Positions 1 to 11,134 of a stretch of DNA of 64,000 bases are shown in pieces (position 1 is the first letter of the stretch; every line of letters begins with the position of its first letter). Source of the DNA: Chlorops oryzae (lineage: Eukaryota > Arthropoda > Insecta > Diptera > Chloropidae); NCBI GenBank assembly GCA_020466095.1, contig CM035806.1, forward strand, positions 143,419,934-143,483,933. The letters run 5' to 3'. Under the pieces are notes generated by a model. That model was given only the letters and a program-made list of their open reading frames with translations, did not search any database and was not told the DNA's origin. The position numbers and the translations under genes were made by a program.

Positions 1-59
1 CGATCAAAAACAAAAATTGTATGCACACAGAACAGGACAGAAGAACACATTTAGTCAGA

Positions 60-304
60 CAAAGCGACAGAAAGATGAATGGATGGATGGGTAGATGGAT
101 GGATAGATGAATGGGTAAATGGATGGGTAGATGGATGAGTAGATGGATGGGTAGATGGATGGTGGATAAATGGATCGATTATCCTGATGGCGCTGATCAC
201 TTTTGTAAAAATTTCCCCAATGGTCGATCTCAAGCGTTTATTTACATTCCAGACGCACGAAACTCTCAATATAGGTACTCTGGACAAAGTGTGTGTACGG
301 TAAA
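60..304 (+). mobile_element. Diverged DINE-like repeat fragment with GGAT expansion
   Basis: The (GGAT/GGGTAGAT)n tract at 75-175 is followed by a block (170-300) that lines up with the 3' part of the DINE-like elements at 6.8-9.5 kb. Shared landmarks are 'taaat.gat' then 'ctgatggcgctgatca', 'aatggtcgatctc', and a final 'gtgtgtacggtaaaa' where the other copies have 'gtgtgtcgggtataaa'. The tetranucleotide tract sits where the others carry GACA/GACG repeats, so the microsatellite appears to have changed register or been replaced. Old and degenerate. The ORFs over the tract on both strands are low-complexity artefacts. Confidence 0.55.
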
Positions 305-2154
305 AAAAAATTGAATTGAAATACTTAAAAAAAAGTTTTTCCTGATAATTTTTCATGAAAGTGCAAGAAATATTGATAAAATCTTTTTGATTGCAAAGTC
401 AACACAAGGGCAGGAAAGTTGCAAATAGCTCATATCTTTATTTGAACATTTGCAAATATTGTTGGTAAACATTTTGTGGCTCGATAGAGTGAAAATATGA
501 GAAACAAAGAAAGAAAAAAAAAAAAAGAACGAAAATCCTTACTGGAAATGAAAATGAATTTGAAAATGGACGTTGTGCAGAAATGTTGCAAAAAATTTTT
601 TTTTAAAACTGCAGTTTCTGTTGCAAATCAATAACAAATGGTCAGTCAGCCAGGCTGTCAGCTCTTCAGTTGAAGCAAGCATGTAAAAGCTTGACTCTCA
701 AAAATATTTGCAATTCCACATGGTCATAAAAATGTCTGCCCGCCTGTCATTCTGTTTGTCTGCCTTTCAGTCTCCCTGTCAGTTCGGTGCTTTAGTACAC
801 AACCAAACAAATGTCGAATGCAGGCGCGCTGTCCTAGCCAAAGAACGAATAACAGAGCGCAGGCAGAGCGAGACAAAGTTAGAGGAAAGGCAATAGAACG
901 AGAAGTAATAGTTTGAAGTTTCATCGAAAAGTGCTCTTCGGAAGCTCTCATGATTTTCATTACATAAGCATTATTACCGAAAACATTTTCGAAAGAGCGA
1001 GTGCAATGTGCACCATGGAATGGAAAATTTATTAATCTTTTCTTCCATTTCAATGAAAGCTGATGCCTTGATGCCTTCCGGGAAATTCACACATAAATAT
1101 TTTCAACAAATATGTTTCAATTTATTCTGTTCGTTCTTTGTTTGTACGTTTTCTATGAATATTTGGACAGTGTTTTGTGTTTGTGCATCGGAGTGTAACG
1201 TCCTGAATCGCTCTAGATGGAGCATGAAAATTTGTTAATTCATGTATAGGTAATAGCTATAAATTGGCTCTTTAAGGATATTCGATTTAACCATAACTGT
1301 CTGTCTTCTGTTTGTCTATCCGTTTACAATGCCACCTCTAAACCCTAATAAAAAAATTTCTAATCCTGCTCAAAATTTTCTTCTTACCCTAATTTCCTTT
1401 TAAGACCCCGGCGTCTTTGAAATTCAATACATTATTTCACGTCTGAAACGCCCTAATGTAGACTCTACATTAGAGTCTTTTTATGGGAGCATGTGGAACT
1501 TTAAGAATCATGGATGAGTTCGTTTGTTGATGAGGCTCGAAATGGACAACATTTTATGAGAAATCTGCTGCACTAAGATCTGATCAGAAGCCACAATCAT
1601 TGATCTTAAATCTAAATTTTACGAATTAAGCATTTCGATCATGTTTAAGTAGGCATAATCTAAGGATTATTTTGGTCCTAAAAAATACCCTGAACAGTTG
1701 ATGTCATGATGGCTTAATAGGAATCAGTTGTGTATCGGGAATGTTTTTGTTTTTTTTTGTTTTTTTTGTGTCATTGATTTGTTTGTGGGCTGATGCAATT
1801 GCGCTCTACTTTCTCGCATCTCTTCGATTTCCTCACAGTTCCGTTTTGTTTTCTAACTCCGAAAGGACACTCTTAGACGTTCTTCAGCGCCAATTATTCC
1901 AAAGTTTAATCAACAACAAAAAACAAAAAAAAAAAAAAAACAGGAATAGAAAATAATTCCCCCGATGAGATGCAAAATGAAGATAGATCACGTTAAAATG
2001 TTTTAGCAACTTTCTTCATCTACGCATTCGAGAGTTAATAATTAACAACAACAAGCACCAATAACGAAAGACAATGAACGATGATGACATAGTTAAATCA
2101 TGTATTATGAATATAAATGTACTAAAGTCAACTACTTATATCGCACATGAAGCT
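305..2154. other. Intergenic, no gene recognised
   Basis: AT-rich single-copy-looking DNA with A/T homopolymers (near 510, 600, 1925). ORFs here lack domain character. The one structured item is a 21-nt palindrome at 1453-1473 (ctaatgtaga-c-tctacattag), a perfect 10-bp stem with a 1-nt centre. Confidence 0.5.
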
Positions 2155-2156
2155 TA

Positions 2157-3173
2157 GGGTGTCAAAAAAAAAAAAAAAAAGACAATCTATTTTTGGAACG
2201 TGGTTTTTTTCGAAAGCTTTTGTTTCAAAGTATTTTTGAGAATTTTTGCAGATTTTTCGTAAAAAGTTTAGAGGTTGCGCTAAGCAGATTTTCCTAAAAA
2301 GCCCCGCTTTTCCAAATTTTTGGTGTTAGCTGCCATATTAGCAATGTTTTTTCAGGATTTTTAGGTGCTCGTCGGTGGAAAAGTATCCTGTCTTTGTTCT
2401 CACTTACATAAACTACTAAATATACTATCTTTATAGGCTATTAAGGGGTCTTTAACAGCAATTTTTATGGACAAAATTGGGCGTGTCACAATAAGGAGGT
2501 TTCAAAATCTCAAAATTTTACACGATTATGGTTAAAAGTAGCGTTTTACAGTAGTAAAAGTATCAATTACAAAGAACGGAAAGTCCTCTTAAATTCGTTT
2601 CACTGCATAGAGGAATTAATGGAAAAATTTTTTTTTAGCGCTCGATCTTTTCTCACTCACACAGTCTCACGGCCAATTTTGAACATTTAGAATCTAAAGC
2701 TATGTCCCATTATGTTCCCAAAAACATTATAACAAAAATTCGTTGCATACTTCCAGGCTCCAACGTGAAAGGGTCTGGCGGGTTGAGCAAAGGCATGCGG
2801 CATCATGAAAGGAATTTTTAAATTTTGTTGATTTTTCGATAGGTGCCATCTAAAAACACTGTGGAGACCACTTTTTAGGTTTTTATTTTGAACGGTCCTT
2901 GAAATATCCTGGAAAGTCCTCTTTTAATAAGCCTTTTTTCAAAATTTTATATCTCAGCAACCAATTGAGATAGAGAGACGATCTAAGCAGATTCTGTTAG
3001 ATAATAAAACATGCTTACATGATAGCCAGTCTATATATTAAATAGAATCAAAATGACGAGTTTTTTTTTGGGCATTGATAATTCTCAAAAATACCTTATC
3101 CCATAAGCTTTCGGAAATCTTACGTTCAACTATGAAATTCGAAAAAAAAATTTTTTTTTTTTTTGGGACACCC
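2157..3173. mobile_element. Non-autonomous TIR element (family R, copy 1), about 1.0 kb
   Basis: The termini are inverted: GGGTGTC followed by poly-A at 2157, and poly-T then GGGACACCC ending at 3173, flanked on both sides by TA (2155-2156 and 3174-3175). The inverted similarity extends inward about 100 bp: gaacgtgg..cgaaagctt..tatttttgagaat on the left matches the reverse complement of the 3070-3140 block. No ORF of note, so it is a non-autonomous, mariner-like (TA-duplicating) element by structure. Parts recur at 9480-10040 and 11135-11912 (partly inverted) and at 56794-57000, which makes it a multicopy family. Confidence 0.7.
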
Positions 3174-3175
3174 TA

Positions 3176-4772
3176 ATGAAGTGTTCCGATGCACCCCTAT
3201 TCTTTATATCCACAAAAAGTTTTTACTAGACGAATGAGTGAGTGAACTTTGTATTTATGGGACAACAGAAAATATTTAAAATTCAGTACACCCACAAATG
3301 TACACTTAAATATTCAGAATATGTAATTTCGAGAGTGAGAAATCTGTTCACTCCTACAAAGGTTTGGTTTAATCACATCTTAAGGAAGGGTTTTGAAAGA
3401 TGTGTGCAAAGCTTTAAAGCCTTAATTTTGCTTCTTATATAAAGGTTAGGTTAGGTGCCAAGCATTTGCTTGGAAAAGATTCTCTTGCTTAGGAAAATAC
3501 CTCATTCAGTCCCCAGGGGACTTCAGACTCGGTAAATCTTGCCCGAATTGCGGGCTTTGTAGCCTAGCTCAAAATGGCTCTAGAGGTAGGTGTTCACCTA
3601 AATAGGGTATCACAACTGACCTGGGGTCCAAGTGTGTCTTCATGACAGCCCCCTTAAGCTAATCTATACCCTTAGATGCTGAATTTAAGTATTTTCTGTT
3701 TCTCTACCCAGCCAACCAAATTAGTTTGTACGGCGCTCCTAAGGACTCCTTTTGCGGACCACAAATACACCTAAAACGCTCCGATCTTTTTTTCGGGAAA
3801 AAACTGCACGGAGCCTAGCAATGGGAAAAGTGAATCTTTAAGGAACTCAAAATTTATCTTTAAACCAAAATTTTATATGCATTCTTTAAGGTGCGGAATC
3901 GCACTACACATACTACTTCTGTAAATATTTTATATGCTCAAGTGGTTCTTCTGGTCGTCCAAAACGGACGCACGAACGAAATCGACCCTCAACCGTGATT
4001 TTACCCTACTGTGAAGATTTTGTTCTAGAACTTTTCTCCACTTTATTAAATAGAATCAACACTTCAACTTTCCATTTGATGAATGCATATTAAACGTTGA
4101 TTTTATTGGCCATTTCCTGTTTTCCCTGCTTTTCAACGAAGTTTTCCTCTGACTTTTACAAATATTATTGATTGTCAATCCATCATTTTTTGCCCTCAAA
4201 AAATATCTTATTGAAGCGTTCTTCAAAGTAGGGTTAGAGCTTTGTAAAAAAAAAAAAAAAAAAAATGGGAACAAACAAAAATAAAATTTCAAGTTGCATT
4301 ATGCTGCAACAAAAATAAAGAGGAAAACGCAAAGTCTTAAAACATCAAATTGATAGAGTAAGTTAAAATAGAGGGTGAGTGAGAGACGGAACTAAAAGGG
4401 AAGGGAGGGAAGGAAGCACCCTTAGCTGTGTCAACAATATGCATAAATTGTTGAATTATGCAAGAAGAAAGAAGCGAAATATGTGTATTTGTAGGTAACT
4501 ACATACATATAAAAAACAACTCCCAAATGAAGTCATAATGAACAACAAGCTGAGCTCTTTTGAAGCTAGTTTGGCTTAGTGAAGTGTCGAAAGTTCTTCA
4601 AAAGGCGGCGATTTCAGTCGAACCTTTCCCTGATAAACTCAACCATATGTAGTACATTCTGATGAGAGATGATACATATAAAGGATTTTGTTATTGGTTC
4701 AATGTAAATTACTCTGCCTTAGCCGACATCTCTTCACAGGGAAATTAGTTTCGGAGCTTTTGTGATTAGCCG
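3176..4772. other. Intergenic DNA with SINE-like tail fragment
   Basis: No gene recognised. At 3606-3660 the string 'gggtatcacaactgacc..ggtcc.aagtgtg' resembles the tail block of the tRNA-derived SINEs at 38460-38697 and 48430-48680 (tggtatcacaa.....cctaagtg), and 'ggttaggttaggtgcc' at 3445 is a common end motif of fly short retroelements. No tRNA-like head with A and B boxes is visible, so only a fragment can be supported. The rest (3700-4770) is AT-rich with poly-A at 4247-4265. Confidence 0.35.
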
Positions 4773-4776
4773 CTAA

Positions 4777-5003
4777 CCCTTTAAGGCATAAGAAACCAAT
4801 TTTTCGCTGCATGAGTAAAACGATTTATAGCGATGTCATAAATAGTATCTGGTTAAAATTATGTTCATTCCTTAAGCGATTGTTGCAGTTAAAAATTTGA
4901 ATTTTTTTTTTCTCCTAAACTGTGCCATTTGAAGAGAAATGATAAATGAGTAGAATTGAAAAAAAAAAAACCGAAATAAAAAAATTCAAAAAGTAACAAA
5001 GGG
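4777..5003. mobile_element. Possible piggyBac-type MITE
   Basis: The left end is CTAA-CCCTTTAAGGC and the right end ..AACAAAGGG-TTAA (5004-5007). CCCTTT/AAAGGG termini next to TTAA are the piggyBac signature; here the left TTAA would be mutated to CTAA. 227 bp, non-coding. The inverted match is short, so chance is possible. Confidence 0.3.
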
Positions 5004-5007
5004 TTAA

Positions 5008-5713
5008 TAGTTATGTTCTTTGTTTTTTGCCTTAGAAAGCGGTACTGGAAAACATTTGAAATTGAACTCGATTATAATTTTTTCATTTTTATTTGTATTT
5101 CCATATTGTTTAACATATTTTTCCCCCGTTTTCCCCCAATCCTACACAAGCAGATATTGGTAGGTCGTAATTTGTTTCTTCTTTTCTTTTTGAGCTAAAT
5201 ATACGCGCCTTAAATAGCTGAAGTGCGTTATAATACGTCAAGATATATTGAACTCAATCGACCTCCATTGATCCATCTTTAAGCAAAGGAGGCTTCTAGT
5301 GCACTTCTATGCGCATATAATAGCGCTTCCAGCTCGTTTCGTTCATTCAATCTTCCTTATCTGATATATACAATATACTATATTACGATGTCTTTGTTTG
5401 TGTGTAGTGTGTGTGTGTGTGTGTGTGTAAAGTCTCCTCATGCGTGTTCATCGATGCATCTGGCGGCAGTATGAGTAGAGCTTAATTACATTGCATCTAT
5501 GTTTATGTGTTTGGGTAAACCGGCATTATGCAATGAACGTTTCGAGGAAGATGATTTTATCAGTGAACCGTGATACATATAAGGAACTAATATAATGCAT
5601 TATAAGATGGAAATTCTGTGAAATTTGAGTGCTTGTGTGCTGTAAGCCTCCATCCTATTGAAACTCTGATGACACCAATCACTCCAAGTTGGCTCTCTCT
5701 CTCTCTCTTTTTT

Positions 5714-5786
<73 letters not shown>

Positions 5787-6480
5787 ATATATCTCTGTCT
5801 GTCTGTGTGTGTCTCCTTCGTCGCATAACTTAAGAACACACTCATGCGAACAGACAAACAAACAGAATATATGTACTCATTAGGTTGATGAGATCCTTTA
5901 AATTGTACATATAAGACGAAAACACTTGCTATGACGTTAAATATTTTTCAACCACTTCTTGTACGTACATATGTAGATACATCGAACGTATGTTCTTACA
6001 TAATTTGATGAGATTTCTTGAAGAAATTTAAAAAATATTTAATATTGTAAAATGAGCTCTATCCTCCTTTGCGAATTACCTCCGCATATTTTGTTCGGAT
6101 TTTCATTGCCTCAATATTTCGTGGATAAAACGCAGAAAATAGGGTCTAATGTCCTTTCAAAATGGAAAACCATCTTCAAAGGCTTCTAGAGAATGTCAAA
6201 AAAATGTTCATGGCCTTATGAGATTAATCCTGTGTGTGTGTGTGTGTATGTGTGCTTATTTGGGTACATACTTTTAACTATGAAATTCCCGATTGGAATT
6301 CTTCATAAAAATTCCTTCGAATATTTTATGGAATAATGTGACTTAATCATTCAATTTAAGCTTTAGAGAGCTGCTTTTAAACCAATTAAATTTTATCTTC
6401 AAGCAGTCAACACATTCTAAAATGATCTTGAAATTGTATAATTTTCTCGAAATATTTACAAACACAAGAACAAGGAAAAA
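5008..6480. repeat. Intergenic with GT, CT and TG microsatellites
   Basis: No gene seen. Microsatellites: (GT)n at about 5399-5428; (CT)n with flanking CTAT and CTGT at about 5693-5812; (TG)n at about 6232-6254. The Ser/Leu ORFs across the CT tract are translations of the repeat. Confidence 0.7.
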
Positions 6481-6504
6481 GGAACACGTACCCAAGGAAT
6501 ACAA

Positions 6505-6710
6505 AAACGATAACGAGTTCGAATTGAATTCGAATCGAAATCGCGGAAGGCAATTTTCGTATTTTGCGTTCGATTCGAATTCGATTCGAAGAGAAAATGC
6601 GATAAGCATTCGAAACGTTTGCAACGAGCTCGCCTCGAGTTCGCATTTTTATCGTGGAATTCATGCTCGGGCTTTTTCGTATTTTGCATTCGATTCGAAT
6701 TTGGGCTAAG
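6505..6710. repeat. TTCGAA/GAATTC-rich palindromic island
   Basis: About 200 bp dense in self-complementary hexamers (TTCGAA, GAATTC, CTCGAG, GAGCTC) and near-palindromes such as ttcgattcgaattcg. A block starting ttttcgtattttgc.ttcgattcgaatt occurs at about 6552 and again near 6677. Because the composition is close to self-complementary, both strands stay open in several frames (6343-6709); these ORFs are not credited as genes. Confidence 0.55.
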
Positions 6711-6808
6711 TTTGCATTATCAAAAATTACCCCAATTCAAAAAATGAAAAAATGCGCCAAATGTAACATAAATTTTGAAAAATCCAAAAAGACCCAAAAA
6801 AATTAAAA

Positions 6809-7682
6809 ACAAGTAAGGGTGTTATAGTCAGGCGAGCCTGACAATAAAATACCCGACACAGACACATAATTTTTAATATCAAGAGGTGTTTAAGGGCATA
6901 AGGAGCCCCATATACCGACTTTTGTTAAATTTCTAAATGAAAACCGCCCTTTTGCCACGCCCACTTTTCAAATTTTTTTGGAATTCTAATCGGACCCTTA
7001 TATATACGCTCAAATTCTAAGTTTCATTGAAATATTTCAAAAAAGTCAGATTTTGTGGCATTTTTGGGATTTTTGTGACAGACCCTAGTACTAGAGGTAC
7101 CCTTAATAATGGTCCGATAAAAAAAAATTTTGGGGAGGATATTTGTGGCTACATACGAGGCATAAGTGCCAAATTTCGTTCAAGTCTCATTTGAATTTCG
7201 GGTGTAGGAGAGAATTTTCGAAAAACGCCCTTCTGCCACGCCCACTTTTCCAATTTTTTGAAATCGTATTACTTGCCTTTAAGCATGTTCAAATATCAAA
7301 TTTCATCAAAATATCTTCAAGGACTTCGATTTTAGAGCAGTTTTTGTGAATTTCGTAACAGACCCTAGTACTGGAGGTACCCCTAAAAATGGTCCGATCG
7401 GGTCCATTCTTGAACTTGCTCTTACTCATGTCCCCGTTAGCACGCATACCAAATTTTGTCAAGATAGCTCAACTCCTTCGATAAGATAACTGTATACAGA
7501 CAGACAGACAGACGGACAGACAGACAGACAGACAGACGGACAGACGGACATGTCTAAATCGAATCTCCTGGTGACGCTGATCATTTCTATATACATTTTG
7601 TATGGTCTATCTCGACTGGTTCTGGGTGTTACACACAACCCAACAAACGCAATATACCCTCGACACAGAGTGTGTCGGGTAT
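6809..7682 (+). mobile_element. DINE-1/Helentron-like non-autonomous element, copy 1
   Basis: The 5' end is acaagtaagggtgttatagt followed by the small palindrome caggcgagcctg; then comes an A/T-rich body with repeated 'ccacgcccacttttc' and 'gacagaccctagtact.gaggtaccc' modules. A GACA/GACG tetranucleotide tract lies at 7497-7550, then 'acatgtctaaatcgaatctcctggtg'. The 3' end is a hairpin, taccctcgacaca-gag-tgtgtcgggta. A tetranucleotide core plus a 3' terminal hairpin and no TIRs matches the DINE-1/INE-1 class of Drosophila; assignment is by layout, not by database search. The 68-codon ORF at 7143-7349 is incidental. Confidence 0.7.
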
Positions 7683-7825
7683 AATTATTTGAACATGTGT
7701 GTCTGTGTCGGGTATTTTATTGTCAGGCTCGCCTGACTATAACACCCTTACTTGTTTTTAATTTTTTTTGGTCTATTTGGATTTTTCAAAATTTATGTTA
7801 CATTTGGGGCCTTTTTTCATTTTTA
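7683..7825 (-). mobile_element. Inverted 5'-end fragment of the DINE-like element with its flank
   Basis: This spacer between copies 1 and 2 reads, on the minus strand, as the 75-bp A-rich sequence that also precedes copy 1 (about 6735-6808) followed by the first 70 bp of the element, and stops abruptly at '..acatgttcaaataat'. The loop of the large inverted repeat is therefore itself a truncated copy plus shared flank. Confidence 0.6.
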
Positions 7826-8699
7826 TACCCGACACACTCTGTGTCGAGGGTATATTGCGTTTGTTGGGTTGTGTGTAACACCCAGAACCAGTCGAGATAG
7901 ACCATACAAAATGTATATAGAAATGATCAGCGTCACCAGGAGATTCGATTTAGACATGTCCGTCTGTCCGTCTGTCTGTCTGTCTGTCTGTCCGTCTGTC
8001 TGTCTGTCTGTATACAGTTATCTTATCGAAGGAGTTGAGCTATCTTGACAAAATTTGGTATGCGTGCTAACGGGGACATGAGTAAGAGCAAGTTCAAGAA
8101 TGGACCCGATCGGACCATTTTTAGGGGTACCTCCAGTACTAGGGTCTGTTACGAAATTCACAAAAACTGCTCTAAAATCGAAGTCCTTGAAGATATTTTG
8201 ATGAAATTTGATATTTGAACATGCTTAAAGGCAAGTAATACGATTTCAAAAAATTGGAAAAGTGGGCGTGGCAGAAGGGCGTTTTTCGAAAATTCTCTCC
8301 TACACCCGAAATTCAAATGAGACTTGAACGAAATTTGGCACTTATGCCTCGTATGTAGCCACAAATATCCTCCCCAAAATTTTTTTTTATCGGACCATTA
8401 TTAAGGGTACCTCTAGTACTAGGGTCTGTCACAAAAATCCCAAAAATGCCACAAAATCTGACTTTTTTGAAATATTTCAATGAAACTTAGAATTTGAGCG
8501 TATATATAAGGGTCCGATTAGAATTCCAAAAAAATTTGAAAAGTGGGCGTGGCAAAAGGGCGGTTTTCATTTAGAAATTTAACAAAAGTCGGTATATGGG
8601 GCTCCTTATGCCCTTAAACACCTGTTGATATTAAAAATTATGTGTCTGTGTCGGGTATTCTATTGTCAGGCTCGCCTGACTATAACACCCTTACTTGTT
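7826..8699 (-). mobile_element. DINE-1/Helentron-like element, copy 2 (inverted)
   Basis: The reverse complement matches copy 1 essentially base for base. The tetranucleotide tract (7957-8011) is the same length and order, and the 68-codon ORF (8158-8364) translates identically. The only differences I spotted are caataa/caatag near the 5' end and caagagg/caacagg. With copy 1 it forms inverted arms of about 0.87 kb. Confidence 0.7.
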
Positions 8700-9474
8700 T
8701 TTAATATCCAGAGGTGTGTTAGGCCATTAGGCGCCCCATATACTGACTTTTGTTAAATTTCTTTATGAAAACCGCCCTTTTGCCACGCCCACTTTTCCAA
8801 TTTTTTTGAATTCTAATCGAAGGCCTTAATATGCCCTCAAATTCTAAGTTTCAGTGGAATATTTCCAAAAAATCCGATTTTGGGGCAGTTTTTAAATTTT
8901 TGTGACAGACCCTAGTATTGGAGGTACCCTTAATAATGGACCTATCAAAGAAATTTTTGGGGAGGATGTTTATGGCTACAAAGAAAGCATAACTGCCAAA
9001 ATTCTTTCAAGTCGCATTTGAATTTCGGGTGAAGGAAGCCATTTTCAAAAAACGCCCTTCGGCCACGCCCACTTTTCCAATTTTTTTAAATTGAATAACT
9101 TGACTTCAAATATGTTCAACTATCAAATTTCATCAAAATATCTTGTAAAAATCCGGTTTTGGAGCAGTTTTTGTGATTTTCATAACAGACCCTTGCACTA
9201 GAGGTACCCTTAAAAATGGTCCGATCGGGTCCATTCTTACTTATGTACCTGTGAGTACGCATACCAAATTTCGTCAAGATAGCTCAACTCCTTCGATAAG
9301 AAAACTGTATACAAACAAACAGACGGACAGACAGACGGACATGGCTAAATCGAATCTCCTGGTGACGCTGATCATTTCTATATATATTTTGTATGGTCTA
9401 TCTCGACTGGTTCTGGGTGTTACACACAACCACACAAACGCAATATACCCTCGACACAGGGTGTGTCGGGTATA
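8700..9474 (+). mobile_element. DINE-like element, copy 3, 5'-truncated
   Basis: Begins at 'tttttaatatccagagg', lacking the first 60-80 bp of the family, directly abutting the 5' end of copy 2. It ends with the same 3' hairpin (cgacacagg-gtgtgtcgggta) at about 9474. More diverged from copies 1 and 2 than they are from each other, with a shorter tetranucleotide tract (about 9313-9338). Probably the older insertion that copy 2 landed beside. Confidence 0.65.
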
Positions 9475-9479
9475 AAAAG

Positions 9480-10039
9480 GCCAAAAAAAAATCGCCCTAA
9501 AATTCGTGCTGTTGTTTGCAATAAAAAATGTTGGGGCCTTTTTGCATTGGGGCCATTTTTCAGGGATCCCTCAAGGACTTTTCAAAATAGAAAACTAAAA
9601 AATTGTCCATACAGTGTTTTTAGATGCCACCTATCGAAAAATCAACAAAACTTCAAAATCCCTTTCAGGGTGCCGTAGTCGGCAAGACTCTTATAAATTC
9701 CAATATCATGGCCTCCATTTAAGAGGAAAAATACAAATAAATGCCTATATAAATATTCTTTTAAGATTGAGATTTGGTATCATGTTCGCACTGAAAACTA
9801 AAAATAAAAGCCTGAAAATATGCAACGTATTTTTTTTAAAATATTTTTGAGGACAAAATGGGGCATAGCCAAGGGTAAAATGTGAATTTCAAAATACAAA
9901 GGACTTTATGTTCTTTGAAATTGCATCATTACTTTGAATCATTTTCATATAACATTTGAAAATTATGAAGCATTCTTGTTTTCTGGCGCCCAGTTTTATT
10001 GGAAAAAGTGCAATTGATGACGCTTAATGGCCTTAAATA
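9480..10039 (-). mobile_element. Family R element fragment (copy 2, left part)
   Basis: The reverse complement of 9590-9700 matches 2770-2870 of the 2.2-3.2 kb element (for example 'ttttgttgatttttcgatag', then 'tctaaaaacactgt'), and the part toward 9500 continues into the 'gtccttgaa' block. It is cut on the left by the DINE-like cluster and on the right by the transposon at 10040. No coding capacity recognised. Confidence 0.55.
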
Positions 10040-11134
10040 ATTGAAGGGCAGCCGCGAATAACGTTGCAAACGCCAATTTTTGAAAAACCGTTTTTTTTGC
10101 ATATTCTCTTTGACATGCTTCTTTTACATTGCTTCAACAACAAATCATCCAAAATTTTGCACCTTAGATCGATCAAATCGCAATTAGAAAGAGTCAGTCA
10201 GTCGAAGAACGTTGTAAGTGCATAACAAAATGATGCGATCTGAATTATCAAATTTAATTGACAAGTGCTACCGAGGTACAAAACGAAAAGCTAATGTCGA
10301 AAATTGGAAAGACAATAGAAGTAAAAGGTTAAGAAATAGTGGAAAAGCTTATATTTCAAGAAAAAATAAGAGTTTACCTGAAAGAAACGCTCCTGACCAG
10401 GTAACATGGAATAACGTTTCAAGTGCACATAAAACTATGTTTCATTGAAATTATAATTTTATAGGTTTGTGATTGTCGATGCTGCTTTTATTGTAATAGA
10501 TTTAGCATACAGCAAATTAGGGACCATTTTCATAAGTTCTACGAAAAAACTTACTTAAGATTAAGTGAGGAAAAGAAAAAGGATCTACTGGCAATGGCAT
10601 CATACTTGCCTGAGAGCTACGCCGAGTTCTATAAATCGGTATGCGTTTAAATTTAGCAATATCTTTGAAGTTTAGTTAAAAGTTCTTGAAAAGAATTTTC
10701 GTTTCATACTGGATTTATGTTTTTGTTATATAGTTTTTTGTAATAAATTATTTTTAAATCTCTATGATAAATCCTTTATTTTAGACACAGAAGCTAATGG
10801 AAGAAAATTTCTTTGGAAAAAGTATTTTTTATCGAATAACGTTTCAAATGACATCGTACTCTCTGTTGCGAATCGTGGAATAACATTTTAACAAGCAACG
10901 AGTTTTGGATATGAAACGTTCTTCCATTTTAAAATGATACAATATATCATTTACTAAACAAATATTATAATTACACAATTTTTTTTTTACTAAAATGGTT
11001 TTTTAAACTAAATACTTTGATAATAAATTTAAAAAAAAAATACAGAAATTGTCTTCTTAATTTAAAACGTTTTTTGCGAATTGTGAACAATTTGAATTCT
11101 GTCACTTACAACGTTATTCGCGGCTGCCCTTCAA
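10040..11134 (+). mobile_element. TIR DNA transposon with decayed multi-exon ORF
   Basis: Perfect terminal inverted repeats of about 26 bp: left ttgaagggcagccgcgaata.. at 10040, right ..tattcgcggctgcccttcaa ending near 11133. AATT lies outside both ends and could be a 4-bp target duplication or the last bases of the TIR. The motif gaataacgttKcaa of the TIR recurs internally (about 10408, 10838, and gaagaacgttgtaagtg at 10204), as expected for transposase-binding repeats. Inserted into a family R element. Confidence 0.75.
10230..10880 (+). pseudogene. Transposon-encoded protein remnant, predicted three exons
   Basis: The conceptual join is exon 1 at 10230-10400 (57 codons, donor gtaaca), exon 2 at 10465-10638 (58 codons, acceptor ttttatag, donor gtatgc) and exon 3 at 10785-10880, ending in TAA. 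All junctions keep the frame. Exon 1 is basic (GTKRKANVENWKDNRSKRL, then RNSGKAYISRKNK); exon 2 starts with a Cys cluster (VCDCRCCFYC). A basic KRK..NWK..RNSG..Y segment followed by a C.CR..C cluster resembles the N-terminus of proteins carried by arthropod DNA transposons, as far as I recall; I cannot name the superfamily. No DDE catalytic core follows before the right TIR, so the copy is internally deleted and non-autonomous. A host gene is unlikely because the ORF sits inside TIRs. Translation start is the ATG at 10230. Confidence 0.5.

Noticed and set aside
7143..8364. Identical 68-codon ORFs in opposite orientation
   Set aside because: They are the same segment of two inverted DINE-like copies; other copies of the family do not keep the frame.
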